The notes: generated by a model from the sequence alone, not told the origin. DNA of 51,231 nt from Bacillus salacetis (GCF_003581585.1 NZ_QXIR01000038.1:1-51231); one strand, 5' to 3'; positions 42,157-50,562 are shown, numbered from the stretch's first letter. A program made the numbers and translations.

Positions 42157-42510
42157 CTAGCCTTCCACCTGCTTCATATAAGCAATTTCTTTACCGTCAA
42201 CAACAGCAATGGTGATCGGACTGTCAGTCTCATAAATCTTTGTGCCAACCGGCAGTATATTAGCGTCACCATCATCAAAGCCAAAAGAATTAGTTGTCTG
42301 TTTTGTGATTTCCCCTATTTGTTCTCCCAGGGAATACTCAGTCTCTTTCACCCATTCCAGACGTTGAACATTTGAATAAACATAGCCATCCAGCATGAAA
42401 ATGTCTGCACCCTCACTTTTTAGATAATCAGAAGGTGCCGGGCTGCCATTATGATTACAGCCGACCAAAATTCCTGCCGTTAATACCAAACTTAGAATCT
42501 TGTAAATCAC
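42157..42510 (-). CDS. Small lipoprotein, 117 aa
   Basis: GTG start preceded by GGGAGG. Short signal with lipobox ILVGC (Cys18). The mature part includes ADIFMLDGYVYSNVQRLEWV and VGTKIYETDSPITIAVVDGK, a beta-rich extracellular domain. Function not recognised. Confidence 0.8.
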   Translation of the reverse strand: MIYKILSLVLTAGILVGCNHNGSPAPSDYLKSEGADIFMLDGYVYSNVQRLEWVKETEYSLGEQIGEITKQTTNSFGFDDGDANILPVGTKIYETDSPITIAVVDGKEIAYMKQVEG

Positions 42511-42567
42511 TTATGCCTCCCTCCCCATCATCCATTTAAAAAAACCTAACGAATTGACAAGAAAGAG

Positions 42568-43095
42568 CTAATTTCCAATTACGATTTCTCCTTCACCATT
42601 TGGAATCTCAAAATCTTCCAAGTACGATGTTAAGAGCTCCTCTGAAATCGGGAATGAATTGGCATCAAAACGCTTGTTTCGTAACTTCAGTCGTTTTCGA
42701 AGCTCATCATGATGTACCTTAAGGTATATCAATTTCCAGCTGCCACCAGAATCCTCAATCATTTGCTTATAAGCATTCCTTCTTTTGCGGTCCCAGAAAC
42801 TGAAATCAATCACTGTATCCTGTTTGTCACGCAGCAACTTCAGCAATCGGACTTGCAGTCTTCTTTCAGCAGCTTTCCTGTACTCTTCAAACTTTTCCAT
42901 TGGAAAATCGACCCCCCAGCGGCCATTCACTGCCCATATTTCTTCATCAATCGACAGCCGGACAAACCCTTCCTGCTCCAATATTTTTGAAAAGGTTGTT
43001 TTCCCGGAACCCGCTATCCCACACATCATCACGCCCAAAGGAGCTGCCTTAGTTCTTTCCCGGTAAATCAAGTCAAAATCAAATTCTTCAAACAT
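42568..43095 (-). CDS. P-loop kinase-like ATP-binding protein (AAA_33/zeta-like)
   Basis: About 175 residues. Walker A MCGIAGSGKTTFSKIL near 20, SIDEEIWAVNGRWG, then DFSFWDRKRRNAYKQMI and a basic lid LRKRLKLRNKRFDANSF. This is the layout of small AAA_33-type kinases related to zeta and APH-like phosphotransferases. ATG 43095 is preferred (GGGGAGAAAGGG upstream); a longer frame overlaps the next gene. It is in one transcript with the 69-residue gene upstream. Confidence 0.8.
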   Translation of the reverse strand: MFEEFDFDLIYRERTKAAPLGVMMCGIAGSGKTTFSKILEQEGFVRLSIDEEIWAVNGRWGVDFPMEKFEEYRKAAERRLQVRLLKLLRDKQDTVIDFSFWDRKRRNAYKQMIEDSGGSWKLIYLKVHHDELRKRLKLRNKRFDANSFPISEELLTSYLEDFEIPNGEGEIVIGN

Positions 43096-43156
43096 CCCTT
43101 TCTCCCCCATCAATGCGCTCAGTCTTATGAACCGCTCATGAGTTAACTTTATCGTG

Positions 43157-43366
43157 TTACTCCTGCTTTTGTTCTTCCATAACAACACTAAAAGTGATAT
43201 TCAGTTTATCGCACAACCATGCGTGAAATACTTGATCAATATTTTTCTTCAACTCTCCATCTGCCAATTCCCCATCAATACCTAATTCTTCAAGGGTGAA
43301 GGTTTCAGAAGCCTCTGTTCCATCAAAATTCATACTTTGAAAAGCAAAAGTGACAGTTCTACCCAT
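43157..43366 (-). CDS. Hypothetical protein, 69 aa
   Basis: Strong SD (GGAGG, seven bases before ATG). The sequence VTFAFQSMNFDGTEASETFT then LEELGIDGELADGEL and FHAWLCDKLNITFSVVMEE is acidic and cytosolic. Family not recognised. Just upstream of the P-loop kinase gene. Confidence 0.65.
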   Translation of the reverse strand: MGRTVTFAFQSMNFDGTEASETFTLEELGIDGELADGELKKNIDQVFHAWLCDKLNITFSVVMEEQKQE

Positions 43367-43744
43367 GGTATTTCCTCCAATCCGGCAAATTACATGCCCT
43401 GAGCTTTTTTATGTTTCTTTTTTTCAGTTGATTAATAGTCGGCAGCAAGGGATGGAGGAATACTCCGAATGAGATAATCCCGGTGGCCAGTCAACAATGT
43501 AAATGAAGAGAAAAAGAATTGGAAAACCTATGAACACGAGAATAAAAACAAAAGCACAAAATGATTGCGATTCATAATTACCCGCCAGATTCTATCGTTA
43601 GTACTCAATAAAGAATTCCATATTCATCCATGCACATATATTACCATACCCCAAAATTTATGAGTGGAAAATAGGACTCCTTATCCACCACCATGGTAAG
43701 ATAGATTGAAGCGAACATATATTCTGCCGGAAAGGATGATTTGA
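43367..43744. other. 378-bp spacer, no feature supported
   Basis: Divergent promoter region between two operons. AT-rich, without repeat, hairpin or small ORF that I could support. Confidence 0.5.
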
Positions 43745-44281
43745 ATGAATAAAGAAAGAAGCCTGACCGTTTTCATTGCTGCCAGCCTCGATGGATACAT
43801 AGCGACAAAAGATGAATCGTTGGAATGGTTATTCAAGGTTGAAGGCGAAGGGGATAACGGATACTCCGAGTTTTACGAAACGGTGGATACCATCTTGATG
43901 GGAAAGCGGACATATGACTGGGTGATGGAACAGGAAGGCGGCGAATTTCCTTATAAAAATAAAGATTGCTACGTTTTCACAAGATCAGCAGCAGAAGATA
44001 CTGCAAACGTAAAGTTTATAAATGGTGATGATATCAAAGGTTTTACCAACACCCTTAAAAACCAGGAAGGAAAGCGGATATGGATGGTAGGCGGCGGCGA
44101 TGTTTTGCAGCATTTCTTCACAGAAAAACTGGTGGATGAATTGATTATCACCGTTGCACCAGTCGTGCTCGGCAATGGAATCCCTTTGTTCAAAGAAGGC
44201 GATTACCAGCTGGACTTGCGATTGAAAGGCACAAGGACATTCAACCAGTTTGTCGAGCTGCATTATATTTCAGAAAGATAA
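43745..44281 (+). CDS. Dihydrofolate reductase-like (RibD C-terminal domain) protein
   Basis: 178 residues. LTVFIAASLDGYIATKDESL is the family's opening strand, TILMGKRTYDWVMEQEGG the NADPH-binding segment, and IWMVGGGDVLQHFFTEKLVD then ELIITVAPVVLGNGIPLF the typical closing part. It is related to YyaP/YwjB-type reductases of unknown substrate. Confidence 0.9.
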   Translation: MNKERSLTVFIAASLDGYIATKDESLEWLFKVEGEGDNGYSEFYETVDTILMGKRTYDWVMEQEGGEFPYKNKDCYVFTRSAAEDTANVKFINGDDIKGFTNTLKNQEGKRIWMVGGGDVLQHFFTEKLVDELIITVAPVVLGNGIPLFKEGDYQLDLRLKGTRTFNQFVELHYISER

Positions 44282-44284
44282 TAA

Positions 44285-44314
44285 AACGGCTCTTTTTCCC
44301 ATTGAAAGAGCCGT
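44285..44314. terminator. Hairpin after RibD-C gene
   Basis: ACGGCTCTTT and AAAGAGCCGT pair around a nine-base loop directly after the stop. The T-run is on the minus side; on plus the tail is GC-rich, so efficiency is unclear. Confidence 0.6.
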
Positions 44315-44327
44315 CCCTGATATAGCT

Positions 44328-44470
44328 ATAATGCTCTTTCCGTAAACATTGTTGCTGCTTAATAGTTTTACAAATAAAATCCGGGTATCCAAGAAAGAAA
44401 AAAGCTGTTTTCCATCTTTCGAGTGAAAATCTCTGGATCACAGGGTAAAAATCCGGCTGATTGAATGTTT
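44328..44470 (+). repeat. Dispersed structured intergenic repeat, copy 4 (decayed)
   Basis: Shares ATGCTCTTTCCGTAAACATT, GTTGCTGCTTA, AAGAAAGAAAAAAGCTGTTT and ACAGGGTAAAAATCCGGC with the other copies. The 3' stem partner is degraded to GATTGAATGTTTCC. Its end runs up to the SD of the SAP-domain gene. Confidence 0.55.
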
Positions 44471-44504
44471 CCAAAAGAAAAAAATGAATGTGGAGGTGCT
44501 TGAT

Positions 44505-45065
44505 GTGAGACCCAGCCTGACCAAGGAGCTCGCTGTAGATCTATTTAAGGATTACTATTGGTTGAAACAAGAATTGGAATCATTTTGCAGAGAGAATGGA
44601 TTGAGTGCTTCGGGTTCTAAAGGTGAGCTTTCTGATAGAATTGAAATTTTTCTGAGAACAGGGAAGATCAAACGTCCCGCAAAGAGAGCTAAAAGAAATC
44701 CAGCCTCTCATACACCATTAAACCTGGATACCGTAATTTCTGAAAGTCACCGCTGCAGCCAAACTGTAAGAGCTTTTTTTCAGACTCAGATCCCAAATTT
44801 TCAATTTTCCACCCACATCCAAGACTTTTTTAAAAGCAATGCAGGGAAAACCTACGGGGATGCTGTTAATGCCTGGTATGAGGAAGAAGAACGAAAGAAA
44901 GACCCTTCTTACAAAAGAAGCATTGCTCCCCAATTCGAATATAACCAATTCATCCGGGATTTTTTTGCTGACAGTAATAATAAAGGAAAGAGCCGTGAAG
45001 AAGCCATTAATGCCTGGAAGAGCATTAAAAAACTTCCTGGAAGCAATACCTATTCACCAATCTAA
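44505..45065 (+). CDS. SAP-domain protein (DUF6434-like)
   Basis: About 186 residues. The SAP motif lies at the N-terminus: FKDYYWLKQELESFCRENGL then SASGSKGELSDRIEIFLRTG, a helix-extended-helix DNA/RNA-binding fold. A basic linker (KRPAKRAKRNP) follows, then two related segments, IQDFFKSNAGKTYGDAVNAW and IRDFFADSNNKGKSREEAIN, an internal repeat. GTG 44505 is chosen because GGAGGTG lies six bases upstream. Probably nucleoid-associated; role unknown. Confidence 0.82.
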   Translation: MRPSLTKELAVDLFKDYYWLKQELESFCRENGLSASGSKGELSDRIEIFLRTGKIKRPAKRAKRNPASHTPLNLDTVISESHRCSQTVRAFFQTQIPNFQFSTHIQDFFKSNAGKTYGDAVNAWYEEEERKKDPSYKRSIAPQFEYNQFIRDFFADSNNKGKSREEAINAWKSIKKLPGSNTYSPI

Positions 45066-45131
45066 CAGGTTAATGGCGCTCACAGGTTCACTATTTTTTC
45101 AGAATGCAGGATAATGGTCTTTACCTTTAAT

Positions 45132-45689
45132 TCATGGCTCCTGAAGCTCATCGACCATTTTGGTGACTTCTTCCTTCGATAGCTTTTCGGGGGTCACGCC
45201 TTCGGTTTCCAGGTAGTTGATACGCAGTAAATAACTTTTATCTCCCTCAATCCATGTGACATCCTGGGATTGCCCTCCTTCCCCGAACAAGGCGATCCTG
45301 CCTTTGTCTATATGAATTTCCTCATATTTAATTGAAGAGTCTTCCTTGAATTCCACACTGTTTTCAGCTATAAAAACCAACTCGTGCTCTGGCCCCGTAT
45401 AGTTGAATTCGATCATTTGGCTGTTGTCCTTGGTTTGGGTCACACGAACCGTTTTTTCCTCGACTTTGAATGGCAGTTTCGCTACATTTATTTGCTTTGG
45501 CTCAAATGCAAGCTCTTTCAATGCATCTGAAATAGGCATTTCCTTTGCATCCCGCAGCTCTTTAAAAGTGTCTTCTACACGGGTTTCTTCTATATAATCT
45601 GTTAGTTCACCATATGAATCTGATTGACTGCAGCCTGAGAGAAATCCAGCGATTAAAATGGGAAGGATGATTTTTTCAATTGACAGCAC
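45132..45689 (-). CDS. Lipoprotein, 185 aa
   Basis: Signal peptide with lipobox FLSGC (Cys20). The mature domain contains PKQINVAKLPFKVEEKTVRV and IEGDKSYLLRINYLETEGVT, strand-rich, with an acidic C-terminal helix. Resembles DUF4367-like extracellular lipoproteins in layout (low confidence). Monocistronic. Confidence 0.78.
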   Translation of the reverse strand: MLSIEKIILPILIAGFLSGCSQSDSYGELTDYIEETRVEDTFKELRDAKEMPISDALKELAFEPKQINVAKLPFKVEEKTVRVTQTKDNSQMIEFNYTGPEHELVFIAENSVEFKEDSSIKYEEIHIDKGRIALFGEGGQSQDVTWIEGDKSYLLRINYLETEGVTPEKLSKEEVTKMVDELQEP

Positions 45690-45883
45690 TCCATATCTTC
45701 ATTTGTCAGAGGAAATTAATTATTGGTGAAGAACTTCAGAGAAAGTTTGTTCGTAAAATATAATCTCATTTATGTAATTCCCATCTTATAGCTTCCCTAA
45801 AACCCAATAAGTTTCCTGCTGCAACTGGAAACATTATTGAATAGAGAAAAGCGGCAAACGCCTTTATTCCCAATGCAAATATT

Positions 45884-45915
45884 TAAAAAAGAAGACCCGT
45901 CGATTGACGAGTCTC
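45884..45915 (-). terminator. Terminator of the arsRBC operon
   Basis: On minus, GACTCGTC, AATC, GACGGGTC and TTCTTTTTT, 12 bp after the arsC stop. Confidence 0.85.
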
Positions 45916-45927
45916 AATAATTATCAC

Positions 45928-46347
45928 TTACTTCCCTGTCTCGGCAAATGTATGAATGCGTTCTCCGATTTCATCTCTTACACGCTGAAAAAACACCCAT
46001 TTCTCTTCGTCTGTTCCCTGGGCCTTGGCTGGATCATCGAATCCCCAGTGTTCCCTTTTTACATGCGGAGGCGTCATAGGGCATTTATCCGCTGCATCAC
46101 CGCAAAGTGTCACTACCAAGTCAGCATTATTCAGGATTTCTGGATCGATGATATCCGACGTTTGGCTGGAAATGTCAATCACTGCTTCTTTCATGGCTCT
46201 AACCGCATTAGGATTCAATCCATGTGCTTCGATTCCTGCACTGTAGACGTTCCATTCATCTCCGAGATGTTTTTTGGCCCAGCCTTCTGCCATTTGGCTC
46301 CGGCATGAGTTTCCTGTGCATAGGAAGTAGATTGTCTTTTTTGTCAT
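45928..46347 (-). CDS. arsC: Arsenate reductase, thioredoxin-coupled
   Basis: 139 residues, the length of the B. subtilis-type ArsC. P-loop [13 protein letters not shown] with Cys10 and Cys15, [20 protein letters not shown] with the resolving Cys82 and Cys89, and [11 protein letters not shown]. It reduces arsenate to arsenite with a cascade of three cysteines recycled by thioredoxin. Last gene of the minus-strand arsR-arsB-arsC operon. Confidence 0.96.
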   Translation of the reverse strand: MTKKTIYFLCTGNSCRSQMAEGWAKKHLGDEWNVYSAGIEAHGLNPNAVRAMKEAVIDISSQTSDIIDPEILNNADLVVTLCGDAADKCPMTPPHVKREHWGFDDPAKAQGTDEEKWVFFQRVRDEIGERIHTFAETGK

Positions 46348-46374
46348 GTTGAATTCTCCTTTAGGGTTCGTTTT

Positions 46375-47670
46375 TTAGATGATCAGTAACCAAATATATA
46401 GGCCAACGAGTGTAATGAACAATGTTGGAATGGTTAAAATAATTCCTGTTTTGAAGTAGGTTCCCCACGAAATTTTCACTCCTTTGAGTGACAGGACATG
46501 CAGCCAAAGAAGGGTTGCCAGGGAACCGATCGGTGTGATTTTCGGACCTAAATCCGACCCGATTACATTCGCATAAATGAGCGCTTCGCGAATGACACCG
46601 CTCGTATCTGTATCAGCGATGGCAAGGGCATCAATCATGACAGTAGGCATATTGTTCATCACTGATGAGAGGATGGCGGCAATGAAGCCCATTCCGATTG
46701 TGGCAGCGAATAAGCCTTGATCTGCCGTCACTTGGATAAGGTCAGCCAATACATCCGTCAGGCCAACGTTCCTCAAGCCGTATACCACGACATACATTCC
46801 GATTGAAAAGAAAACAATTGCCCACGGCGCTCCCTTGACGACCGTCCGGGTATCAACGGCAGCACTTCTCCTTGCCATGAGGAGGAAGAAAACCGCGACA
46901 ATCCCGGCTATGAAGGAAACAGGAACACCGATGAATTCACTCGCTAAGTAGCCCGCTAACAGGATGGCCAATACGAGCCATGATAAGTGGAACATTTTAT
47001 GATCACGGATGGCGTCATGAGGCTTTTTCAAGTCAGCCATGTCATAATTCTTAGGAATACTTTTTCTAAAGAATAGGTATAAGACAATGATACTCGCTAT
47101 CAAGGAAAAGAAATTCGGAATGATCATCCTCGTTGCGAACTCAACAAATCCTATATCGAAAAAGTCTGCCGAAACGATGTTAACCAGGTTGCTGACAACA
47201 AGCGGCAAGGAAGTTGTGTCCGCTATGAACCCGCTTGCCATAATGAAAGGAAACACCATTTTTTCATTGAAATTCAAGTTCCTCACCATTGCCAGTACAA
47301 TGGGCGTCAAAATCAGTGCAGCTCCGTCGTTGGCAAAGAAGGCCGCTACAATTGCCCCCAAAATCGAGACATACACGAACATCCTGACTCCATTACCTTT
47401 TGCAGCTCTAGCCATATGAAGGGCCGCCCACTCGAAGAAGCCGATTTCATCCAGGATAAGAGAGATGATAATAATTGCGATGAATGCCAATGTAGCATTC
47501 CATACGATGGATGTCACATCGATGACGTCACTGAAATCTACGACTCCAACGATAAGGGCAAGTACTGCCCCTCCGCAGGCGGACCATCCAATCGATAATC
47601 CTTTAGGCTGCCAGATGACTAATACAAGGGTGATTAAAAAGATCACCGATGCCAAAATGATTTGCGTCAA
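46375..47670 (-). CDS. arsB: Arsenite efflux pump ArsB
   Basis: 431 residues with about eleven membrane helices. Characteristic stretches are [40 protein letters not shown] and [18 protein letters not shown], typical of ArsB. It expels arsenite (and antimonite) by proton antiport. TTG start at 47670 has AGGAGG seven bases upstream. It follows arsR by 14 bp. Confidence 0.94.
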   Translation of the reverse strand: MTQIILASVIFLITLVLVIWQPKGLSIGWSACGGAVLALIVGVVDFSDVIDVTSIVWNATLAFIAIIIISLILDEIGFFEWAALHMARAAKGNGVRMFVYVSILGAIVAAFFANDGAALILTPIVLAMVRNLNFNEKMVFPFIMASGFIADTTSLPLVVSNLVNIVSADFFDIGFVEFATRMIIPNFFSLIASIIVLYLFFRKSIPKNYDMADLKKPHDAIRDHKMFHLSWLVLAILLAGYLASEFIGVPVSFIAGIVAVFFLLMARRSAAVDTRTVVKGAPWAIVFFSIGMYVVVYGLRNVGLTDVLADLIQVTADQGLFAATIGMGFIAAILSSVMNNMPTVMIDALAIADTDTSGVIREALIYANVIGSDLGPKITPIGSLATLLWLHVLSLKGVKISWGTYFKTGIILTIPTLFITLVGLYIWLLII

Positions 47671-47684
47671 AACTCTTCCTCCTT

Positions 47685-48029
47685 CTACTCACAGGAAATT
47701 CTCAAGCCCTGTGCTTCCAATTCTTTTAGTCTGAATCCCTGGTCTGGAATCTGCTCCAGCAAACTCTTTATCAAGGGGTAAAACTCACTGGTTGTATTGA
47801 GGGAATAAATAATCCACTGCCCTCTTCTCGACTCCTTCACCAAGCCGACATCCTTCAACTTCCGGACATGCTGGCTGATGGCCGGCTGGCTTGTATTGAA
47901 GATGGCAACAAACTCACATACACAACAATCATTCTGTTCCAGGATCTTCATCATCGTCAGCCTGGTTTTATCTCCAAGGAGTTTTAATATTACGGCAGCT
48001 TTTTCAATCTCCATACTTACTGCAGTCAT
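47685..48029 (-). CDS. arsR: ArsR-family repressor of the arsRBC operon
   Basis: About 114 residues. Winged helix-turn-helix ([40 protein letters not shown]). The metal site DCCVCEFV contains the CxC of arsenite-responsive ArsR proteins. ATG 48029 preferred (GGAGGG eight bases upstream). First gene of arsR-arsB-arsC. Arsenite binding would release the promoter. Confidence 0.93.
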   Translation of the reverse strand: MTAVSMEIEKAAVILKLLGDKTRLTMMKILEQNDCCVCEFVAIFNTSQPAISQHVRKLKDVGLVKESRRGQWIIYSLNTTSEFYPLIKSLLEQIPDQGFRLKELEAQGLRISCE

Positions 48030-48136
48030 ATGCAACACCCTCCATTCTTCGGATAATTAAAATATGATTTACTAATAAGAGCTCACAATGGTAGTATGAA
48101 CAGTGTCTGCTCAGGCGCTTGAATTATGCTGACCAC

Positions 48137-48174
48137 ATATAAGAGTATGCTTATATAATAAATTGCTTATATAA
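48137..48174. promoter_or_regulatory. ATATAAG/CTTATAT operator-like dyad and repeat
   Basis: ATATAAGagtatgCTTATAT (48137-48156) is an inverted repeat with perfect 7-bp arms. GCTTATATAA recurs at 48149 and 48165, 16 bp apart. It lies between divergent arsR and the TVP38-like gene. Its form resembles ArsR/SmtB-type operators such as those of CadC. The cognate regulator is not certain; it differs from the ATCAA-N6-TTGAT boxes downstream. Confidence 0.55.
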
Positions 48175-48286
48175 AATTAGCAAGTGTGAAAATGTTAAGT
48201 TTTTGTTAAGCTGATGAAGCAAGCTGGTTAAGTTAGCTTTGAATTGAGCAGTCATTCTCAAATGCGGGTTAAGGAGAGCGGAATAG

Positions 48287-48853
48287 TTGACTGAATATGT
48301 TTTAGATTTTCTGAAAGCATTTGGCGGCCTTGCCTTTACAATAAGCATACTATTAAATATCATCATCAGTATCCTGGGGGTGGTGCCCAGCGTTTTTATC
48401 ACTGCCGCAAATATAAAATTTTTTGGATTCGAACAAGGCTTGATGATATCCATCGCGGGAGAGGCACTTGGTGCAATTGTCAGCTTCTATCTGTACCGGA
48501 AAGGTATCAAAAAATTTACAGATCCAAAGAAAATCAGGAATAGCTATCTCATAGCATTACATAACTCCAAAGGGATTAAAGCAACTCTTTTGATTATTGC
48601 CCTTCGAATATTTCCGTTTGTACCCTCCGGCTTTGTAACCCTTGCCGGAGCCATCAGTAAGGTAGGAATCATCAATTTTTCCTTAGCCAGCACAATAGGA
48701 AAAATCCCTTCCCTCCTTATCGAAGCCTATTCTGTCCAGCAAGTCCTGATATGGAATTGGCAAGGAAAAGTAATCTTTAGCATGTTTTCATTGGTGACTG
48801 TATGGCTGCTGCTAAAGAAAAGCGGAAAAAAGTCTTTCAACAATAAAAAATGA
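48287..48853 (+). CDS. TVP38/TMEM64 (VTT-domain) membrane protein
   Basis: 188 residues with about five membrane helices. The VTT-domain core shows in SILGVVPSVFITAANIKFFG, GEALGAIVSFYLYRKG and ALRIFPFVPSGFVTLAGAIS. TTG start with GGAGAG upstream. VTT/DedA-like proteins move lipids or other substrates across the membrane. Its place between two ars loci suggests metalloid link, but this is inference. Confidence 0.85.
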   Translation: MTEYVLDFLKAFGGLAFTISILLNIIISILGVVPSVFITAANIKFFGFEQGLMISIAGEALGAIVSFYLYRKGIKKFTDPKKIRNSYLIALHNSKGIKATLLIIALRIFPFVPSGFVTLAGAISKVGIINFSLASTIGKIPSLLIEAYSVQQVLIWNWQGKVIFSMFSLVTVWLLLKKSGKKSFNNKK

Positions 48854-48888
48854 TAAAACCCGGTACTTTGATTCCGGGTTTTATCTTA
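48854..48888 (+). terminator. Terminator of TVP38-like gene
   Basis: AAAACCCGGTA and TTCCGGGTTTT form the stem, directly at the stop, followed by ATCTTAAT. Confidence 0.8.
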
Positions 48889-48920
48889 ATATGCTGTAAG
48901 GAAACAATCGGGTCTTATCT

Positions 48921-49058
48921 TCAGCAGCAAGTTGACCCTTCTTCATTAGCCGAATTACAGCAAGTTATTCCCGGTTTCTTTTCTTCTTCCACAATTTTAA
49001 TTTTGCAGCAATCAGAAGAGCCTTTATTCTTGCCCATAAATATCTTTAAAAAATTCAT
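48921..49058 (-). CDS. 45-aa Cys-rich protein in ars locus
   Basis: On minus: MNFLKIFMGKNKGSSDCCKI, then KIVEEEKKPGITCCNSANEE and GSTCC. Three CC pairs, an amphipathic basic N-terminal helix. AAGGAG precedes ATG by nine bases. An ATCAA-N6-TTGAT box at 49085-49100 lies just upstream, so it belongs to the second ArsR regulon. I suggest an arsenite- or metal-binding mini-protein, e.g. a chaperone handing metalloid to the permease (inference). Confidence 0.7.
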   Translation of the reverse strand: MNFLKIFMGKNKGSSDCCKIKIVEEEKKPGITCCNSANEEGSTCC

Positions 49059-49084
49059 TTCAACCATCTCCTTCGGTTTTTTAA

Positions 49085-49100
49085 ATCAAATTTTCTTGAT
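49085..49100. promoter_or_regulatory. ArsR box 1 (ATCAA-N6-TTGAT)
   Basis: ATCAAATTTTCTTGAT. It lies 27 bp upstream of the Cys-rich mini-gene start, on the minus-strand promoter side. Confidence 0.8.
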
Positions 49101-49145
49101 TTATCGTTATTATATTCATACTTCTTTCTGATCGCAACCCTTTAA

Positions 49146-49161
49146 ATCAAAAAAAATTGAT
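49146..49161. promoter_or_regulatory. ArsR box 2 (ATCAA-N6-TTGAT)
   Basis: ATCAAAAAAAATTGAT, ending 6 bp before the -35 element of the arsR promoter. Confidence 0.8.
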
Positions 49162-49167
49162 TTAATA

Positions 49168-49196
49168 TTGACACTAGAAAAATTTGGTCATATGAT
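49168..49196 (+). promoter_or_regulatory. Sigma-A promoter of second arsR
   Basis: TTGACA at 49168-49173 and TATGAT at 49191-49196 with a 17-bp spacer, close to consensus. ArsR boxes lie on both flanks (49146 and 49203), which would block RNA polymerase at both ends. Confidence 0.85.
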
Positions 49197-49202
49197 GTAA
49201 GT

Positions 49203-49218
49203 ATCAAGAAAATTTGAT
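49203..49218. promoter_or_regulatory. ArsR box 3 (ATCAA-N6-TTGAT)
   Basis: ATCAAGAAAATTTGAT, just downstream of the -10 element, over the likely transcription start. Confidence 0.8.
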
Positions 49219-49237
49219 TTTAGGGGAGGTGCAGAAA

Positions 49238-49564
49238 ATGACCCAAAATAATAACATCCCATTAAAAGATATTTCTCAAGAATCGTTCTTTGAAAAGTAT
49301 GAGCAGAGGTTCAAAGCGCTGGCAGACAAAAAGAGACTGCAGATCATGAATATCCTGACTCAGAGGGGATCGATGTGTGTCTGCGATTTGGCACCAGTGG
49401 TTGGAATGACACAATCAAAATTATCCTATCATTTAAAAATCCTTCTGGACGCCAATATCCTTACCAAGGAAACAAAAGGAACATGGAGTTATTATGACTT
49501 GAATCAACAGGAACTAAATAATCTTCTATCATCCGAATTATGCTGTATCTTCAAACCAAACTGA
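49238..49564 (+). CDS. arsR: Second ArsR/SmtB-family repressor
   Basis: About 108 residues. Winged helix core KALADKKRLQIMNILTQRGS then VGMTQSKLSYHLKILLDANI. The CVCDL motif gives the arsenite site, and a C-terminal ELCCIFKPN adds a CC pair that is unusual. ATG 49238 has GGGGAGGTG upstream. Promoter and five boxes around it point to autoregulation and control of the flanking Cys-rich mini-gene and permease. Confidence 0.92.
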   Translation: MTQNNNIPLKDISQESFFEKYEQRFKALADKKRLQIMNILTQRGSMCVCDLAPVVGMTQSKLSYHLKILLDANILTKETKGTWSYYDLNQQELNNLLSSELCCIFKPN

Positions 49565-49584
49565 TTTCTTTTTTTAGATTGTAT

Positions 49585-49600
49585 ATCAATTTTTTTTGAT
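49585..49600. promoter_or_regulatory. ArsR box 4 (ATCAA-N6-TTGAT)
   Basis: ATCAATTTTTTTTGAT, between the second arsR and the permease gene. Confidence 0.8.
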
Positions 49601-49620
49601 TAAACAATGCTGAATTATAT

Positions 49621-49636
49621 ATCAAATTTTCTTGAT
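49621..49636. promoter_or_regulatory. ArsR box 5 (ATCAA-N6-TTGAT)
   Basis: ATCAAATTTTCTTGAT, identical to box 1, ending 2 bp before the permease SD (GGAGG). Boxes 4 and 5 lie 36 bp apart. Confidence 0.8.
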
Positions 49637-49651
49637 TTAGGAGGATGTATT

Positions 49652-50518
49652 ATGTGGATTCAAACGCTTAAGGATTTTATTTATATCGCTTTGGAACTAA
49701 CTATCTTATTCATTTTCATTTCTTTTTTAATCAGCCTTCTTCAAGGATATATTCCTTACGGAAAAATAGAGAAAAAATTTAAAGGCAAAAACAAATTGAT
49801 AGCCGGATTGGCGGCCATTATCTTTGCTTTCATTACTCCTTTTTGCTCCTGCTCAACCATCCCCATGGTGGTGAATATGCTTAAAAAGAAACTCCCCTTT
49901 GGGATTATCATGATTTTCCTGTTTGCCTCTCCTCTTCTGGATCCGACGATTCTGACCATCATGGGAGTAGTGATGGGATGGAAAGTGACCATTTTATACA
50001 TTCTGGCTACAATGATTTTCTCACTGGTAATAGGATTCACTCTTGAAGCACTCGGTTTTGAAAAGTATGTAAAAAATGTGGTGATTACGGGGTATGAAGA
50101 ATCAAGCAGTAAATTTGATTTCAAACGGGCTATTCAAGAAACACTTTCTTTGATAAAAAGCGTGTTCCCTTACCTCATGATTGGTGCGGCAGTGGGAGCA
50201 ATCATCCATGGACTTGTGCCGACAGAATGGATATCATCCATATTCGGGGAAGAGAATTGGTGGCTGATCCCGATCGCTGCTCTCATAGGTATCCCTCTCT
50301 ATATCCGCCTATCAAGCATGATTCCGATTTCTCAGATTTTGATAATGAAAGGGATGGCACTTGGACCCGTCATGGCGATGATGATCAGCTCAGCTGGAGC
50401 CAGCCTGCCTGAAATCATCCTGCTAAAATCGATTTTCAGAAAAGAACTGGTTGTTATATTTGTCCTTTCAGTGATCACGATGTCTACGGTTTCTGGATAT
50501 ATCTTCTATCTTCTTTGA
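49652..50518 (+). CDS. ArsP-type permease (DUF318)
   Basis: About 288 residues with eight membrane helices. FCSCSTIPMVVNMLKKKLPF is the cysteine motif of the ArsP/DUF318 permease family. Also FLFASPLLDPTILTIMG and the second-half LYIRLSSMIPISQILIMKGM. ArsP exports trivalent organoarsenicals; others in the family may move arsenite or other metals. ATG 49652 is preferred (GGAGG seven bases upstream, directly after box 5). Regulated by the second ArsR. Confidence 0.88.
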   Translation: MWIQTLKDFIYIALELTILFIFISFLISLLQGYIPYGKIEKKFKGKNKLIAGLAAIIFAFITPFCSCSTIPMVVNMLKKKLPFGIIMIFLFASPLLDPTILTIMGVVMGWKVTILYILATMIFSLVIGFTLEALGFEKYVKNVVITGYEESSSKFDFKRAIQETLSLIKSVFPYLMIGAAVGAIIHGLVPTEWISSIFGEENWWLIPIAALIGIPLYIRLSSMIPISQILIMKGMALGPVMAMMISSAGASLPEIILLKSIFRKELVVIFVLSVITMSTVSGYIFYLL

Positions 50519-50530
50519 ATATGGTAATAG

Positions 50531-50562
50531 AAAGGCTTGAAGTGTTGACTTCAAGCTTTTTT
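50531..50562. terminator. Bidirectional terminator
   Basis: AAAGGCTTGAAGT, GTTG, ACTTCAAGCTTTTTT. It serves the permease gene and overlaps the stop region of the convergent membrane-protein gene. Confidence 0.88.

Noticed and set aside
48151..48453. 100-codon minus-strand ORF upstream of the TVP38-like gene
   Set aside because: It is antisense to the real membrane protein and overlaps the operator-like dyad; no SD.
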